Positions 6,648 to 14,855 of a stretch of DNA of 36,720 nt are shown here, in pieces. Every line of letters starts with the position of its first letter. Within the stretch, counting starts at the first letter, position 1. Origin of the DNA: Verrucomicrobiales bacterium (GTDB taxonomy: Bacteria; Verrucomicrobiota; Verrucomicrobiia; Limisphaerales; UBA9464); NCBI GenBank assembly GCA_005805505.1, contig SYMJ01000117.1, forward strand, positions 1-36,720, in the 5' to 3' direction. A program made the translations under genes and the position numbers. The notes beneath the pieces are model-generated. The model ran no database searches and was not told the origin of the DNA. It saw nothing but the letters and a program-made list of their open reading frames with translations.

Positions 6648-8450
6648 ATGATGACCAATCCTCAGGAAATGGGTCGGCAGATGCTGGCTGAAGATCCAGG
6701 CGCTGTGCCGCCGGGTGCCACTGAACCCACGGGGGCTCAGTCCAAGCGTTGGGTCGACCAAGCCGAGGCTAAGGCGGCTTCTGGGGATCGTTTAGGCGCA
6801 ATCCAAGATTTGGAGCAGGCGTTGACCGTGGAACCCAACTCCTTGTTCGTGCTGCGAACTCTGGGAAGCCTTCTCATGGATGAAGGAAAACATTGGGAAG
6901 CCAAACAGCGGTTCCAGCAATTACTGGATCAGCAGCCAGAATACCTGGAGGGGCGAATTCTTTCGGCCATCGCCAGTCTGAAGATGGGTCGACTGGATGA
7001 ATTTCAGTCAGAAACCGAGAAGGCGTTGGCAATCGATCCCCAGCAACCGGATGCCCTGCGCTGGCGAGCCCGGGTGGCCTTTGACAACCAACTCTACGCC
7101 GAGGCTGGACAGTTCTACGTGCGGCTGGTGGACGCAGGTCACGCGGATGCGGATGTGCTGACCGCTCTGGGGGTTTGTCTGGCGCAAGGTGGGCAATGGA
7201 ACATGGCGGCAGAGACCTTTGCCCAGGTCCAGGTGGCCTACGGAGGCGGAGAAGTGGCGCGTGAAAATCTCGGTGTCGCCCGTCAACGCATGAGCCGCCG
7301 CGGAGGAGTCGATGATTTGTCGGCACTGCTCGCCGAGGCGGATGCGGATTATAAATCAGGCCATCCGAGTTTGGCCTGTTGGGCTTGGACTGAGGTGCTC
7401 CGTATTCGTCCGCGGGACGATTCACTCAGGCGTTCTTTGGTTTCGGTCCTATTGGAACAGCGGTGGACGAAAATGGCTCGGCCGCATTTAGAGGAACTCT
7501 TCCGATCCAACCCTTGGGACCCGTCTATCGGGACTTGGTTGGCGTTAGTTCTCTTCGAATCCGGGGACAAGCGCGGTGCGGCCAGTGCACTAGAAGGGGT
7601 TTTTGCACTAGATCCGGCCTTCGACGAAGCACGTCGTTTGGAGGCTGATTTTTCTTTGAGGGATGGACGATATGAGGAGGGGCGTTGGTTGATCCAGCGC
7701 TTGCTCGACCGCAACCCGGGCGACTTCAGCCTGCTGCTTTCCCGGGGCATTTGTGCCTTCCATCTGGGTCGTTGGGATGATGCCGTGACCAGCCTGGAAG
7801 CAGCTGCAGTGATGCAGCCCGACAATGCTCAATTGAAGCAGAATTTGTCTGTGGCCCGAGAGCAGCAACGGTCTGCGGCCATGGCTCAGGTGGATTCGCA
7901 TGTCCGTTCTGAGCTGGACCGCGCCGGTGAACTTCAGGCGCGTGGGCAGATCCGCGAGGCATTGGGTCGCTTAGAGGCTTTGGCGGCACTGCGGCCAGAA
8001 TGGTCTGAGATCTGGGATTCGATTGGTTCTCTCCGGTATCTCAGCGGCGACGCTCTGGGTTGCACTCGCGACCTGTCCCATGCGGTCCGTTTGGCCCCTG
8101 GATTGCCCGATACCCAGGTGCGATTGGCGATGGCTTATCGCGATTGTCAGAGGGAATCCGAGGCGTTGGCCGTGTTGGAACAGGTGGTGGTGGAGCATCC
8201 AGAACATGCCGCCGGATGGCGTTTGAAGGGGGACTTGCAGCTGGAATCCTCGCCCGAGCAGGCATGCATCAGCTATGCGGCCTCGCTGCGAAGCAATGGC
8301 TGGCTTCCTGATGACCTCATTCGGTTGGGTTTGGCCAGTTTGCAGAGCGGAAAGCCCAATGAAGCGCGTTCAATCTTTCAAACGGTTCTGGCCATCCAAC
8401 CGGGTCATCCGACGGCGCTCAAAGGTCTCGAACGGACCCCAGTTTCCTGA
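6648..8450 (+). CDS. Cytoplasmic TPR-repeat protein next to the flagellar operon
   Basis: The 600-aa protein lacks a signal peptide and consists largely of tetratricopeptide repeats: about residues 37-190 (AIQDLEQALTVEPNSLFVLR; EKALAIDPQQPDALRWRARV), 220-400 (LLDRNPGDFSLLLSRGICAF; GRWDDAVTSLEAAAVMQPDN) and 420-595 (LSHAVRLAPGLPDTQVRLAM; FQTVLAIQPGHPTALKGLER). Such arrays are protein-interaction scaffolds. It is the first gene of the plus-strand block divergent from flgF and sits 2 nt upstream of the next gene. The product has no recognisable enzyme domain. A role in flagellar assembly or its control is inferred from position only. The start is ATG 6648 or the adjacent 6651. Confidence 0.85.
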   Translation: MMTNPQEMGRQMLAEDPGAVPPGATEPTGAQSKRWVDQAEAKAASGDRLGAIQDLEQALTVEPNSLFVLRTLGSLLMDEGKHWEAKQRFQQLLDQQPEYLEGRILSAIASLKMGRLDEFQSETEKALAIDPQQPDALRWRARVAFDNQLYAEAGQFYVRLVDAGHADADVLTALGVCLAQGGQWNMAAETFAQVQVAYGGGEVARENLGVARQRMSRRGGVDDLSALLAEADADYKSGHPSLACWAWTEVLRIRPRDDSLRRSLVSVLLEQRWTKMARPHLEELFRSNPWDPSIGTWLALVLFESGDKRGAASALEGVFALDPAFDEARRLEADFSLRDGRYEEGRWLIQRLLDRNPGDFSLLLSRGICAFHLGRWDDAVTSLEAAAVMQPDNAQLKQNLSVAREQQRSAAMAQVDSHVRSELDRAGELQARGQIREALGRLEALAALRPEWSEIWDSIGSLRYLSGDALGCTRDLSHAVRLAPGLPDTQVRLAMAYRDCQRESEALAVLEQVVVEHPEHAAGWRLKGDLQLESSPEQACISYAASLRSNGWLPDDLIRLGLASLQSGKPNEARSIFQTVLAIQPGHPTALKGLERTPVS

Positions 8451-8452
8451 TC

Positions 8453-9214
8453 ATGGCGTCACCCTCCGAAGAAATTAACCCCTTGGACCAGCTTCGGGCC
8501 TTGCGCACCGAGGTGATTGACCGAGAGCGGACCCGCATGCGCGGGCTGTTGGATGAGGTGCCGACTTTGGAGCAGGAGAGCGCTGGGGGAAACGCCATTG
8601 CCGAAGCCAATGTTCCAACGGCGGAGGACTCTGACGCCGCTTCCGAGCGGAAACCCCGAAAAGGTAAAGCAGTGCGGCGTTCTGCTTCGCTCGAGGGCGA
8701 AGAGCTCAAGATTCGTCTGGGCACTGAGCTTCGGCGGCTGGTCGCTCAACAATGCCACACCGATGGCTGGTCGGTGAATGACTTGGTTTCATCGGTTCTT
8801 CGGTCGGCGTTGTCAGCTCGTTCACCGTCCATCTGGCATGGCGGCTCTGCCTTAGCCACGGCCAACGTGTGCCGCTTTTGGCATCGTCACCCCATGGACA
8901 CAGCCTTGAGGCTCACCTCCGATAAAGGTGTGTTCCTGATCACCACCAATCCGGCGAGCCCATTGTTCAAGCACTGGAAGGAGCACTACACTCTTTTAGG
9001 AATGCCCGATTGTGACCGGATGGCCCGCCAGATGCGCCTGATCCAACTTCAGGAGTGGGTTCAATCGGTGGATGATTTTGATGTAGATGACTGGCGCAAG
9101 ACTCTCACAGAAGAGGACTATATGGTCACTCGGGCGGTGGTCTCTCAGCACGATGTTCCAGCCGATGCAGCCTCGCGTGATGACGAAACCAGCCTCTCTT
9201 CAAGCACCCCATGA
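8453..9214 (+). CDS. Hypothetical protein with a ribbon-helix-helix-like segment
   Basis: The 253-aa protein is soluble. Residues 85-121 (LKIRLGTELRRLVAQQ, then GWSVNDLVSSVLRSALS) look like a ribbon-helix-helix DNA-binding motif: a short amphipathic strand, a helix, a turn, and a second helix with the S-x-NDLV pattern. A basic stretch (RKPRKGKAVRR) precedes it. The C-terminal 130 residues, including WHGGSALATANVCRFWHRHP and KGVFLITTNPASPLFKHW, match no family I know. The gene is coupled to its neighbours (2 nt after the TPR gene, ATGA overlap with the next). A transcriptional or scaffolding role in the flagellar block is inference. Confidence 0.7.
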   Translation: MASPSEEINPLDQLRALRTEVIDRERTRMRGLLDEVPTLEQESAGGNAIAEANVPTAEDSDAASERKPRKGKAVRRSASLEGEELKIRLGTELRRLVAQQCHTDGWSVNDLVSSVLRSALSARSPSIWHGGSALATANVCRFWHRHPMDTALRLTSDKGVFLITTNPASPLFKHWKEHYTLLGMPDCDRMARQMRLIQLQEWVQSVDDFDVDDWRKTLTEEDYMVTRAVVSQHDVPADAASRDDETSLSSSTP

Positions 9215-9777
9215 AGACTCCGACTTCCCCCCATCCAATGGCCACTTTTACAAAAGCCCTCACTTTTCCTGTCGCACTCGCAGCCGTCGTCGTGCTTCTG
9301 GCCCTGAGTGTGGAGGGTGCTGAACCCGCTGGATACCTGAGTCGAGTGGAGCGAGATCTCGGAAAGATTCGAGTAGAGACTCCGCCCAAGCCGCCCGTAC
9401 CGCCATTGGCACCGCTACCGCAGACCTATATTCCTGAGCCTCAGTTCACGGCGGAGTTTTTGTCTGAATTGAAGACAAGTTCAGCCATGCATCGGACCAA
9501 TTTCATCGTTCGAGCGGATACCAGTGAATCGTTCAATTCCCAGATGCCCCCCCCCGTCTCGCATCCTTTAGATCCTGTCCCGTCCGGCGTTGGTGACGAC
9601 CCGGAAAAATCGCGGCAATTACTCCGGTATTTTTTCACTCAACTGAATTTGACTAATGCAGCGGCCGGAATGGCAGGCACTTCAGGAGTGCCCGTGAATA
9701 TCGTCCTGCCGTTGCGGATGTCTTCCGGAGAATCTCCGGCGCGGGGCACAGGAAGGGCTACCTATGAATTGCGTTAA
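9211..9777 (+). CDS. Exported proline-rich hypothetical protein
   Basis: The 188-aa protein has an N-terminal signal peptide (TFPVALAAVVVLLALSVEGA, cleavage near GAEP), then a proline-rich stretch (PPKPPVPPLAPLPQ) and no further membrane segment, so it is probably periplasmic. In-frame ATG 9238 is an alternative start that shortens the leader. A run of nine C (9547-9555, coding PPP) lies mid-gene. It overlaps the previous gene by ATGA and the next by 14 nt, so it belongs to the same operon. I do not recognise the family. Confidence 0.65.
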   Translation: MKTPTSPHPMATFTKALTFPVALAAVVVLLALSVEGAEPAGYLSRVERDLGKIRVETPPKPPVPPLAPLPQTYIPEPQFTAEFLSELKTSSAMHRTNFIVRADTSESFNSQMPPPVSHPLDPVPSGVGDDPEKSRQLLRYFFTQLNLTNAAAGMAGTSGVPVNIVLPLRMSSGESPARGTGRATYELR

Positions 9778-11074
9778 ACGATTTCTGGCGGCAACGCTCT
9801 TCGGAGTTGTGGCCTTAGCGGACTCTCCAACTCCAGCCGGAGAGGTCGACCCTCCGAAGGCATCAGCGGTAGCCGTGGAGTACGGACTGGATCCCCGCTT
9901 GGGAGCCTTGCCCACCGAAAATCTGCAGTTTAAGACCAACACGAACTACTTGTTGGATCAAAATAAGGCAGCGGAAGCGCGCTTTCAAAAACTGCGCGGG
10001 ATGGGGTCACGGACCAACTATTTAGAGGAATTTAGTCGGACGGTCGAAGCGGTGCTAAATTCCGATGCCTCGGAACGTATCAAGGAGGACACCCGGAAAC
10101 TCACTCTTCTGGAGTTGGCTCATCAACGCGAGTTGGCGGCTGAAAAGGACCAGGCTGGCGGGCATCTGGAACGGGCTCTGCAACTGTTGGCTGAATACGT
10201 CGAGCGCTATTCCCGAGACCCGGCGGTTCCAGAGGTCTTGTTGCGACAAGGGTACTTGCTGCGACGGCTCGACTTGAAGGATGAGGCGATTGAGAAATTT
10301 TACCTCGTGTTGCGGTCGGTACCGAGGATTGAAGGTCGGAACATCGCCTACTCGCGGCGTCTGGTAATGATGGCGCAATCGGCTATCGCGGACACCTGTT
10401 CCGATCTAGGGCGCCATGCCGAAGCGGCTGAGCTCTACGGGCGTATGCTTCAAACCAAATCGGAAGAACTGGAGGTCGAGACCGTTCGGATCAAGCAATT
10501 GCGCTCGCTGCGAGAATCAGCCCCTAACGGCATCTTGGAGCGGCAGGCTATGGGGTTTCTCGAAGATTTCCCTGACTCCGATTACATTCCCGAGGCTCGA
10601 TATTTTTTGGCCCATTCCTTGAAACAGCAAAAGAAGCGTGACGCAGCTTTGGAGCAATTTCAGCTATTGCTGGAGGCGGTCGAGTTGGCGCCACCTGAAC
10701 GGTTGACGCGATGGATGCCGTGGAAACTCCGTGTCGGAAACGAGTTGGCCAATCAGTTCTACTTGGAGGGCGATTACCTTTCTTCGGTGTCGCTTTACCG
10801 CGCATTGGCGAAGTCCAACGCAGAGGGTCAAACCCGGCAGGCCTTCCAGTACCAAGTGGGTTTGTGCGAAGAGCGTTTGGGCCAAGTTGAGGATGCGATC
10901 AAGACCTACCAGCAGATCGTCGAAGCACCGACCACTTCGTCTGGCGGTTCCAACACCAACGCCAACGCTGTTCCAGTTCAAATCTTGCGGAACATGGCTA
11001 CGCTGCGCATCTCGGTGTTGAAGACTGCCTCTCGGAGGGACCCGGCTCCTCGGATCCCTGGAGCTCAGCCTTGA
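9764..11074 (+). CDS. Periplasmic TPR protein (YbgF/BamD-like repeat pattern)
   Basis: The 436-aa protein has a short signal peptide (MNCVKRFLAATLFGVVALA, cleavage near ADS). It then carries TPR-like helices of the tol-pal/YbgF type: ALQLLAEYVERYSRDPAVPE, LRRLDLKDEAIEKFYLVLRS, DLGRHAEAAELYGRMLQTKS, EDFPDSDYIPEARYFLAHSL, EERLGQVEDAIKTYQQIVEA. Such proteins are periplasmic scaffolds. It follows the Pro-rich exported protein with a 14-nt overlap and precedes the FlgN-like gene. Its link to motility is positional. Confidence 0.75.
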   Translation: MNCVKRFLAATLFGVVALADSPTPAGEVDPPKASAVAVEYGLDPRLGALPTENLQFKTNTNYLLDQNKAAEARFQKLRGMGSRTNYLEEFSRTVEAVLNSDASERIKEDTRKLTLLELAHQRELAAEKDQAGGHLERALQLLAEYVERYSRDPAVPEVLLRQGYLLRRLDLKDEAIEKFYLVLRSVPRIEGRNIAYSRRLVMMAQSAIADTCSDLGRHAEAAELYGRMLQTKSEELEVETVRIKQLRSLRESAPNGILERQAMGFLEDFPDSDYIPEARYFLAHSLKQQKKRDAALEQFQLLLEAVELAPPERLTRWMPWKLRVGNELANQFYLEGDYLSSVSLYRALAKSNAEGQTRQAFQYQVGLCEERLGQVEDAIKTYQQIVEAPTTSSGGSNTNANAVPVQILRNMATLRISVLKTASRRDPAPRIPGAQP

Positions 11075-11082
11075 AACCAACC

Positions 11083-11478
11083 ATGTCTGCCGCCTTTGAG
11101 ACCTCGTTGGCTGCCTATCATCAGGTATGCCTCCAACTGGCTGACTTGTCCGAGGAGGAAGGGCGCGCTCTGGAATCCGGAGTCAAGCCGCCGATGGTGG
11201 AGATCACACGCCGCCGCCGTGATTTGCTGAGAGAACTGGCCAGAACTCAATCCGCCGTCAAGGCGGCCTCACCGGTGCCTTTTCCGGATAGACTGCGTCC
11301 GGCTCTGCAGGCCACCCTTGACTTGATCCAGCGTTCAGTGCGACTCGATCGACAGAATGAACAGTGGATGCTCCGTCACCAAATGATACCTGGTGATCTC
11401 GTCCCCAGTAGCGCAAGTCGGAGCCCGCAGCGGATTCGGTCTACCTACGGACTGAGAGCCGGAGGGATCGGGCCGTGA
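11083..11478 (+). CDS. Small helical FlgN/FliT-like protein
   Basis: The 131-aa protein (from ATG 11083; a TTG at 11071 with a TTGA overlap would add four residues) is mainly helical (AYHQVCLQLADLSEEEGRAL; RRRDLLRELARTQSAVKA; LDLIQRSVRLDRQNEQWM). It ends with RSTYGLRAGGIGP, resembling the TYGARG tail of the FlgN-like protein at 1644-2144. Size, helix pattern and tail suggest a flagellar export chaperone of the FlgN/FliT type, so the locus may carry two. Sequence conservation in this family is too low for certainty. It overlaps the activator gene by GTGA. Confidence 0.55.
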   Translation: MSAAFETSLAAYHQVCLQLADLSEEEGRALESGVKPPMVEITRRRRDLLRELARTQSAVKAASPVPFPDRLRPALQATLDLIQRSVRLDRQNEQWMLRHQMIPGDLVPSSASRSPQRIRSTYGLRAGGIGP

Positions 11479-13034
11479 AGCTCATTGAACGGGTTCTGGT
11501 GGTGGATCGATCCGACTTGATCCGTCAGACTGTTGGCCGCGTCCTCCGGCCCAGAGGAGTGGCCGTGGCGGAGGCCGATTCCTTATCGGCTGCCTGGGAG
11601 TATCTGGAGGCGGATCGATTCCAATTGCTCCTCGTCGGTGAAACCCTTCCGGACGGTTTATCCACCACGCTCATCCGAGAGCTGGCCGCCCGGATGGAGA
11701 CTCCCTATATCGTTAGCATTCTGGACAAAGAGAGCAGCGAATCGAGTCAGCAGCACCGCCGTGCTGGGGCCCACGAGATCGTGGTCCGTCCATTTGCCGA
11801 GAGGGATCTGCGGGACTTCTTCGACCGGGCCCGCAAGTTCCTCGCTGCGCCGACCGTTTTTCATGGGGCTCCGGCCGCGCAGTCGGCTCCCACCATCCCC
11901 CCTCGCACCTCCACTCGAGGCTCCGTGAGCGGTGTCCAGGCAGGAGTCCAAATTTTGGGACGATCGCCCGCAACCCAATACCTGAGGGAGTATATTCGTC
12001 GGATCGCTCCCACCCAGACAACGGTGCTCATTCAGGGCGAAAGCGGTACAGGCAAAGAATTGGTGGCACGGGCCCTCCACCAGCAAAGTCCTCGGGCGGG
12101 CGGTCCATTCGTGAAGCTTAATTGTGCGGCTTTGCCCGAGTCTCTGGTGGAGAGCGAACTCTTTGGTCACGAGCGCGGCGCATTCACCGGTGCCATCATT
12201 CGTCGTGAGGGACGATTCGGTATGGCCAATGGTGGCACGCTGCTTCTGGACGAGGTGAGCGAGGTATCTCTGGCTGTCCAATCTAAGCTGTTGCGGGTGA
12301 TCCAAGAGCGGGAGTACGAGCGAGTCGGCGGCAACGAAACGCTGTCGGTCGATGTTCGGATCGTCGCCACCACCAATCGCAATTTGGAGGAGTCGGTCGA
12401 ACGGGGGGAATTCCGAGAGGATTTATTCTTTCGCCTGAATGTGGTCCCGGTCTACATGCCTCCGCTTCGAGATCGGCTATCCGATGTCCCGATTCTTGCC
12501 GAGTATTTCCTCGAGGAGTTTTGCCGCAAGCACAGCAAACCGATCTTGGGCTTTACGAAGGAGGCGATGGATTGGCTCAAGCAGCATTCTTGGCCTGGGA
12601 ACATCCGGGAGCTTCAGAACATGATCGAACGAGGTGTTGTTGCCAGTGGTGATGGCCCCGTGGATCTGAGCAGTCTGAGCGCCTATCGCAGCCAGTTTTC
12701 AGAAAAGCCTCCGGTCCGAAGGTTGTCGCCTCCGGCTCGGATGAACGGGAGCGAGGCGAAGTTGGTTTCTACGCTCGGTGAATTGCCTTTGGCGCCGCCT
12801 CAGCGTTCGGGGCCGACGTCCGGTCGGTTTTCCCAAGCCAACGGTACTGGTGGTGAGCGCAGCGGATTGGAGTCATCGGGTTCGAGCCTGCTCCGATCAC
12901 TGGCCGAGGTGGAGACCGATCACATCCAGCGGGTTCTCGACCACTGCAAGCAGGACTTGATGGCTGCAGCCCGGATTTTGAGGATCACGGTTCCATCCCT
13001 CCAGAAGCGATTGCCGCAGCGGGAGGGTCAGTAG
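11475..13034 (+). CDS. Sigma-54-dependent activator with degenerate receiver (FleQ/NtrC-like)
   Basis: The 519-aa bacterial enhancer-binding protein opens sigma-54 promoters. Residues 1-122 form a receiver fold, but the phospho-acceptor Asp is Gly (G55 in LLLVGETLPDG), the second acidic residue is Arg (D11-R12) and the conserved Lys is Arg (R105 in VRPF), so it is unlikely to be phosphorylated. The AAA+ domain is intact: Walker A GESGTGKE (188-195), GAFTGA sigma-54 contact loop (235-240), Walker B GGTLLLDE (253-260), and FREDLFFRL. The C-terminus has a Fis-type HTH (AAARILRITVPSLQKRL). A receiver without phospho-site fits flagellar master regulators such as FleQ/FlrA. The start is GTG 11475 with GTGA overlap. 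The likely target is the sigma-54 site at 6530-6545. Confidence 0.92.
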   Translation: MKLIERVLVVDRSDLIRQTVGRVLRPRGVAVAEADSLSAAWEYLEADRFQLLLVGETLPDGLSTTLIRELAARMETPYIVSILDKESSESSQQHRRAGAHEIVVRPFAERDLRDFFDRARKFLAAPTVFHGAPAAQSAPTIPPRTSTRGSVSGVQAGVQILGRSPATQYLREYIRRIAPTQTTVLIQGESGTGKELVARALHQQSPRAGGPFVKLNCAALPESLVESELFGHERGAFTGAIIRREGRFGMANGGTLLLDEVSEVSLAVQSKLLRVIQEREYERVGGNETLSVDVRIVATTNRNLEESVERGEFREDLFFRLNVVPVYMPPLRDRLSDVPILAEYFLEEFCRKHSKPILGFTKEAMDWLKQHSWPGNIRELQNMIERGVVASGDGPVDLSSLSAYRSQFSEKPPVRRLSPPARMNGSEAKLVSTLGELPLAPPQRSGPTSGRFSQANGTGGERSGLESSGSSLLRSLAEVETDHIQRVLDHCKQDLMAAARILRITVPSLQKRLPQREGQ

Positions 13035-13103
13035 CGGCCTCTGTTTTCGTCCTGGGACGGAACGTGAGACGGAAAGAAGGTTAAATGCAACCGATTCAAA
13101 AGC

Positions 13104-14831
13104 ATGCAGGACGTTAATACACTTCTGAGCGACATTGGCAGGATTGCCCATGGTTCGGTGCGCCGGAGAGTGTTTTGGTACAACTACGCCAAGTTGACCT
13201 TAGGAATGTTGGTCCTCGCGGTGTTGATTTTCTGGCCCTCAATCCAGCGGGCCCGCAAGGCGGACCGTATCCAACTGACGCGGATTTTCGATGATCGGCG
13301 GCAGGTGATGGAGAATCATTTCGGCCGAGTGCCCCGTCTCTTTGAGTTGGTGGGTCTCGCGTCGACGGTGGAACTACGAAAATCCACCATGCAGTTAATC
13401 CGTGAAATGGATCGGTACCCCGGAATCGTGGCCGTCGGATTGGCCAATTTTGACGAAGGAGTTGCCCGAGTAGATCCCGCCGCCTTGGCGCTTACGATGG
13501 ATGACTTGGTATTCGCGGCGATTTTCAAGGACCCGGCGTTTCAAGAGACGCTTTTGGAAACTGTGCAAACGGGTTCCAAGCACGTATCAAAGGTCTTCTG
13601 GCATGGTCCGCCCGCCGATGATGCCAGTCGGGCCTACTTTGTGTTCGCAACTGCAGGGCCGCGTCGTTTGGAGGGTGAATCCGTCAACCCCTCTAGGGTG
13701 TTGTTCGCGGTCATTAATCTGAAGCGTTTGATCCTCCATACGGGTCGGCCTTCGAGCCTCAACATGATTGACATTCATTTTTCCAACAAAGCTTCCTCTG
13801 AACCCTCTATTAAGATGGAGCGGGTGGTGGAGTTGAAGAAGGCACCCCGAAAACAGTTGATTGAAGTGCGCGCTGAGGATCCCGCCGATACCCGAAACTA
13901 TTTTGAAGGGCAACGACTGCTGGAGTTGGACAATTTGGAGAACGACCTGATCGACGATGGATCTTTTGGAGTCGGGAAGATCGGCTATTTGCGGTTAGTC
14001 GATTTCCCCAATCGGGAATTTCAAATCAACATAATGTTGAAGAAGTCATTTCTCAAGGCCAGTGCGGTCCGGGCGCTGATGGTGGCCATGCTCTATTATA
14101 TTGTTCAGATTCTTATCACCAGTTTTCTGATGATCCTGATGTGGACCGTTTTTTCTGCAAGTCGGAGTCAGATGCGGGAATTAGCCGAGGCGCAAGGTAC
14201 GATTGCCCGATTGAATCTCCATCGGACCCTAGTGCAACAAGAGTTGCACGATCACATCATACAGAATCTAACCCTCTTGGGAGTCCAAGTAGCCACCAGC
14301 CGCATCGATGATGTGGAGGGTTTCAAGCGGACCCGTGACACGATTCTTCAGCAGTTGGATTACTTGCGTAGAGAACTGCGGCGACTGCTGGTCGAGGGTA
14401 CTGAGAGGCTGCAGTCTTTTGATGAGATGTCGGTGCAGCTCCAGAGCATTTGCAAGCACATGGAGAAGCAATTCAATGTCCGATGCCAGTTGACGACGTT
14501 GAACACCGATGGCCTGAGCTTGCATCCGGAGGTTTTGTTCCGTACTTGCCGCTTCGCGGAAGAGTTGCTGGGCAATGCCATCCGACATGGGCGTGCCCGT
14601 AACATTAGCATGAGGGTTGAATGCATTTCATCGCCGCCGTCCTTGTTTTTGCGGGTTATAGACGACGGGTGCGGATTTGATCCCGCGAATTATTCGGCAG
14701 GGTTCGGTCTCCAGAGCATGAGTGCCTTCGCCCGCCGTTCTCGTGGTCAAATTCGCATCGAGCGACAGGATTTGAAGGGAATGTTCATCGAACTAAAGAT
14801 TCCCGTGAAGTCGTTGCCTGTCCTGAGCTGA
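13104..14831 (+). CDS. Membrane sensor histidine kinase, NarL-partner (HisKA_3) type
   Basis: The 575-aa kinase has one N-terminal membrane helix (about 30-46), a periplasmic sensor region of roughly 270 residues with no domain I recognise, and a second membrane helix (about 320-348, VAMLYYIVQILITSFLMILM). The dimerisation helix has QQELHDHIIQNLTLLGVQVA, with H382 as the likely phosphorylated His. The ATPase domain has the N box ELLGNAIRHGRARN, G boxes DDGCGFDP and GFGLQSM. It lies 69 nt after the activator and 24 nt before a receiver gene that is its obvious partner. A 10-codon frame starting at 13085 overlaps the start and has the better ribosome site (AGAAGG). Confidence 0.92.
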   Translation: MQDVNTLLSDIGRIAHGSVRRRVFWYNYAKLTLGMLVLAVLIFWPSIQRARKADRIQLTRIFDDRRQVMENHFGRVPRLFELVGLASTVELRKSTMQLIREMDRYPGIVAVGLANFDEGVARVDPAALALTMDDLVFAAIFKDPAFQETLLETVQTGSKHVSKVFWHGPPADDASRAYFVFATAGPRRLEGESVNPSRVLFAVINLKRLILHTGRPSSLNMIDIHFSNKASSEPSIKMERVVELKKAPRKQLIEVRAEDPADTRNYFEGQRLLELDNLENDLIDDGSFGVGKIGYLRLVDFPNREFQINIMLKKSFLKASAVRALMVAMLYYIVQILITSFLMILMWTVFSASRSQMRELAEAQGTIARLNLHRTLVQQELHDHIIQNLTLLGVQVATSRIDDVEGFKRTRDTILQQLDYLRRELRRLLVEGTERLQSFDEMSVQLQSICKHMEKQFNVRCQLTTLNTDGLSLHPEVLFRTCRFAEELLGNAIRHGRARNISMRVECISSPPSLFLRVIDDGCGFDPANYSAGFGLQSMSAFARRSRGQIRIERQDLKGMFIELKIPVKSLPVLS

Positions 14832-14855
14832 ACCATTTTAAAGATTTCTAAACTC

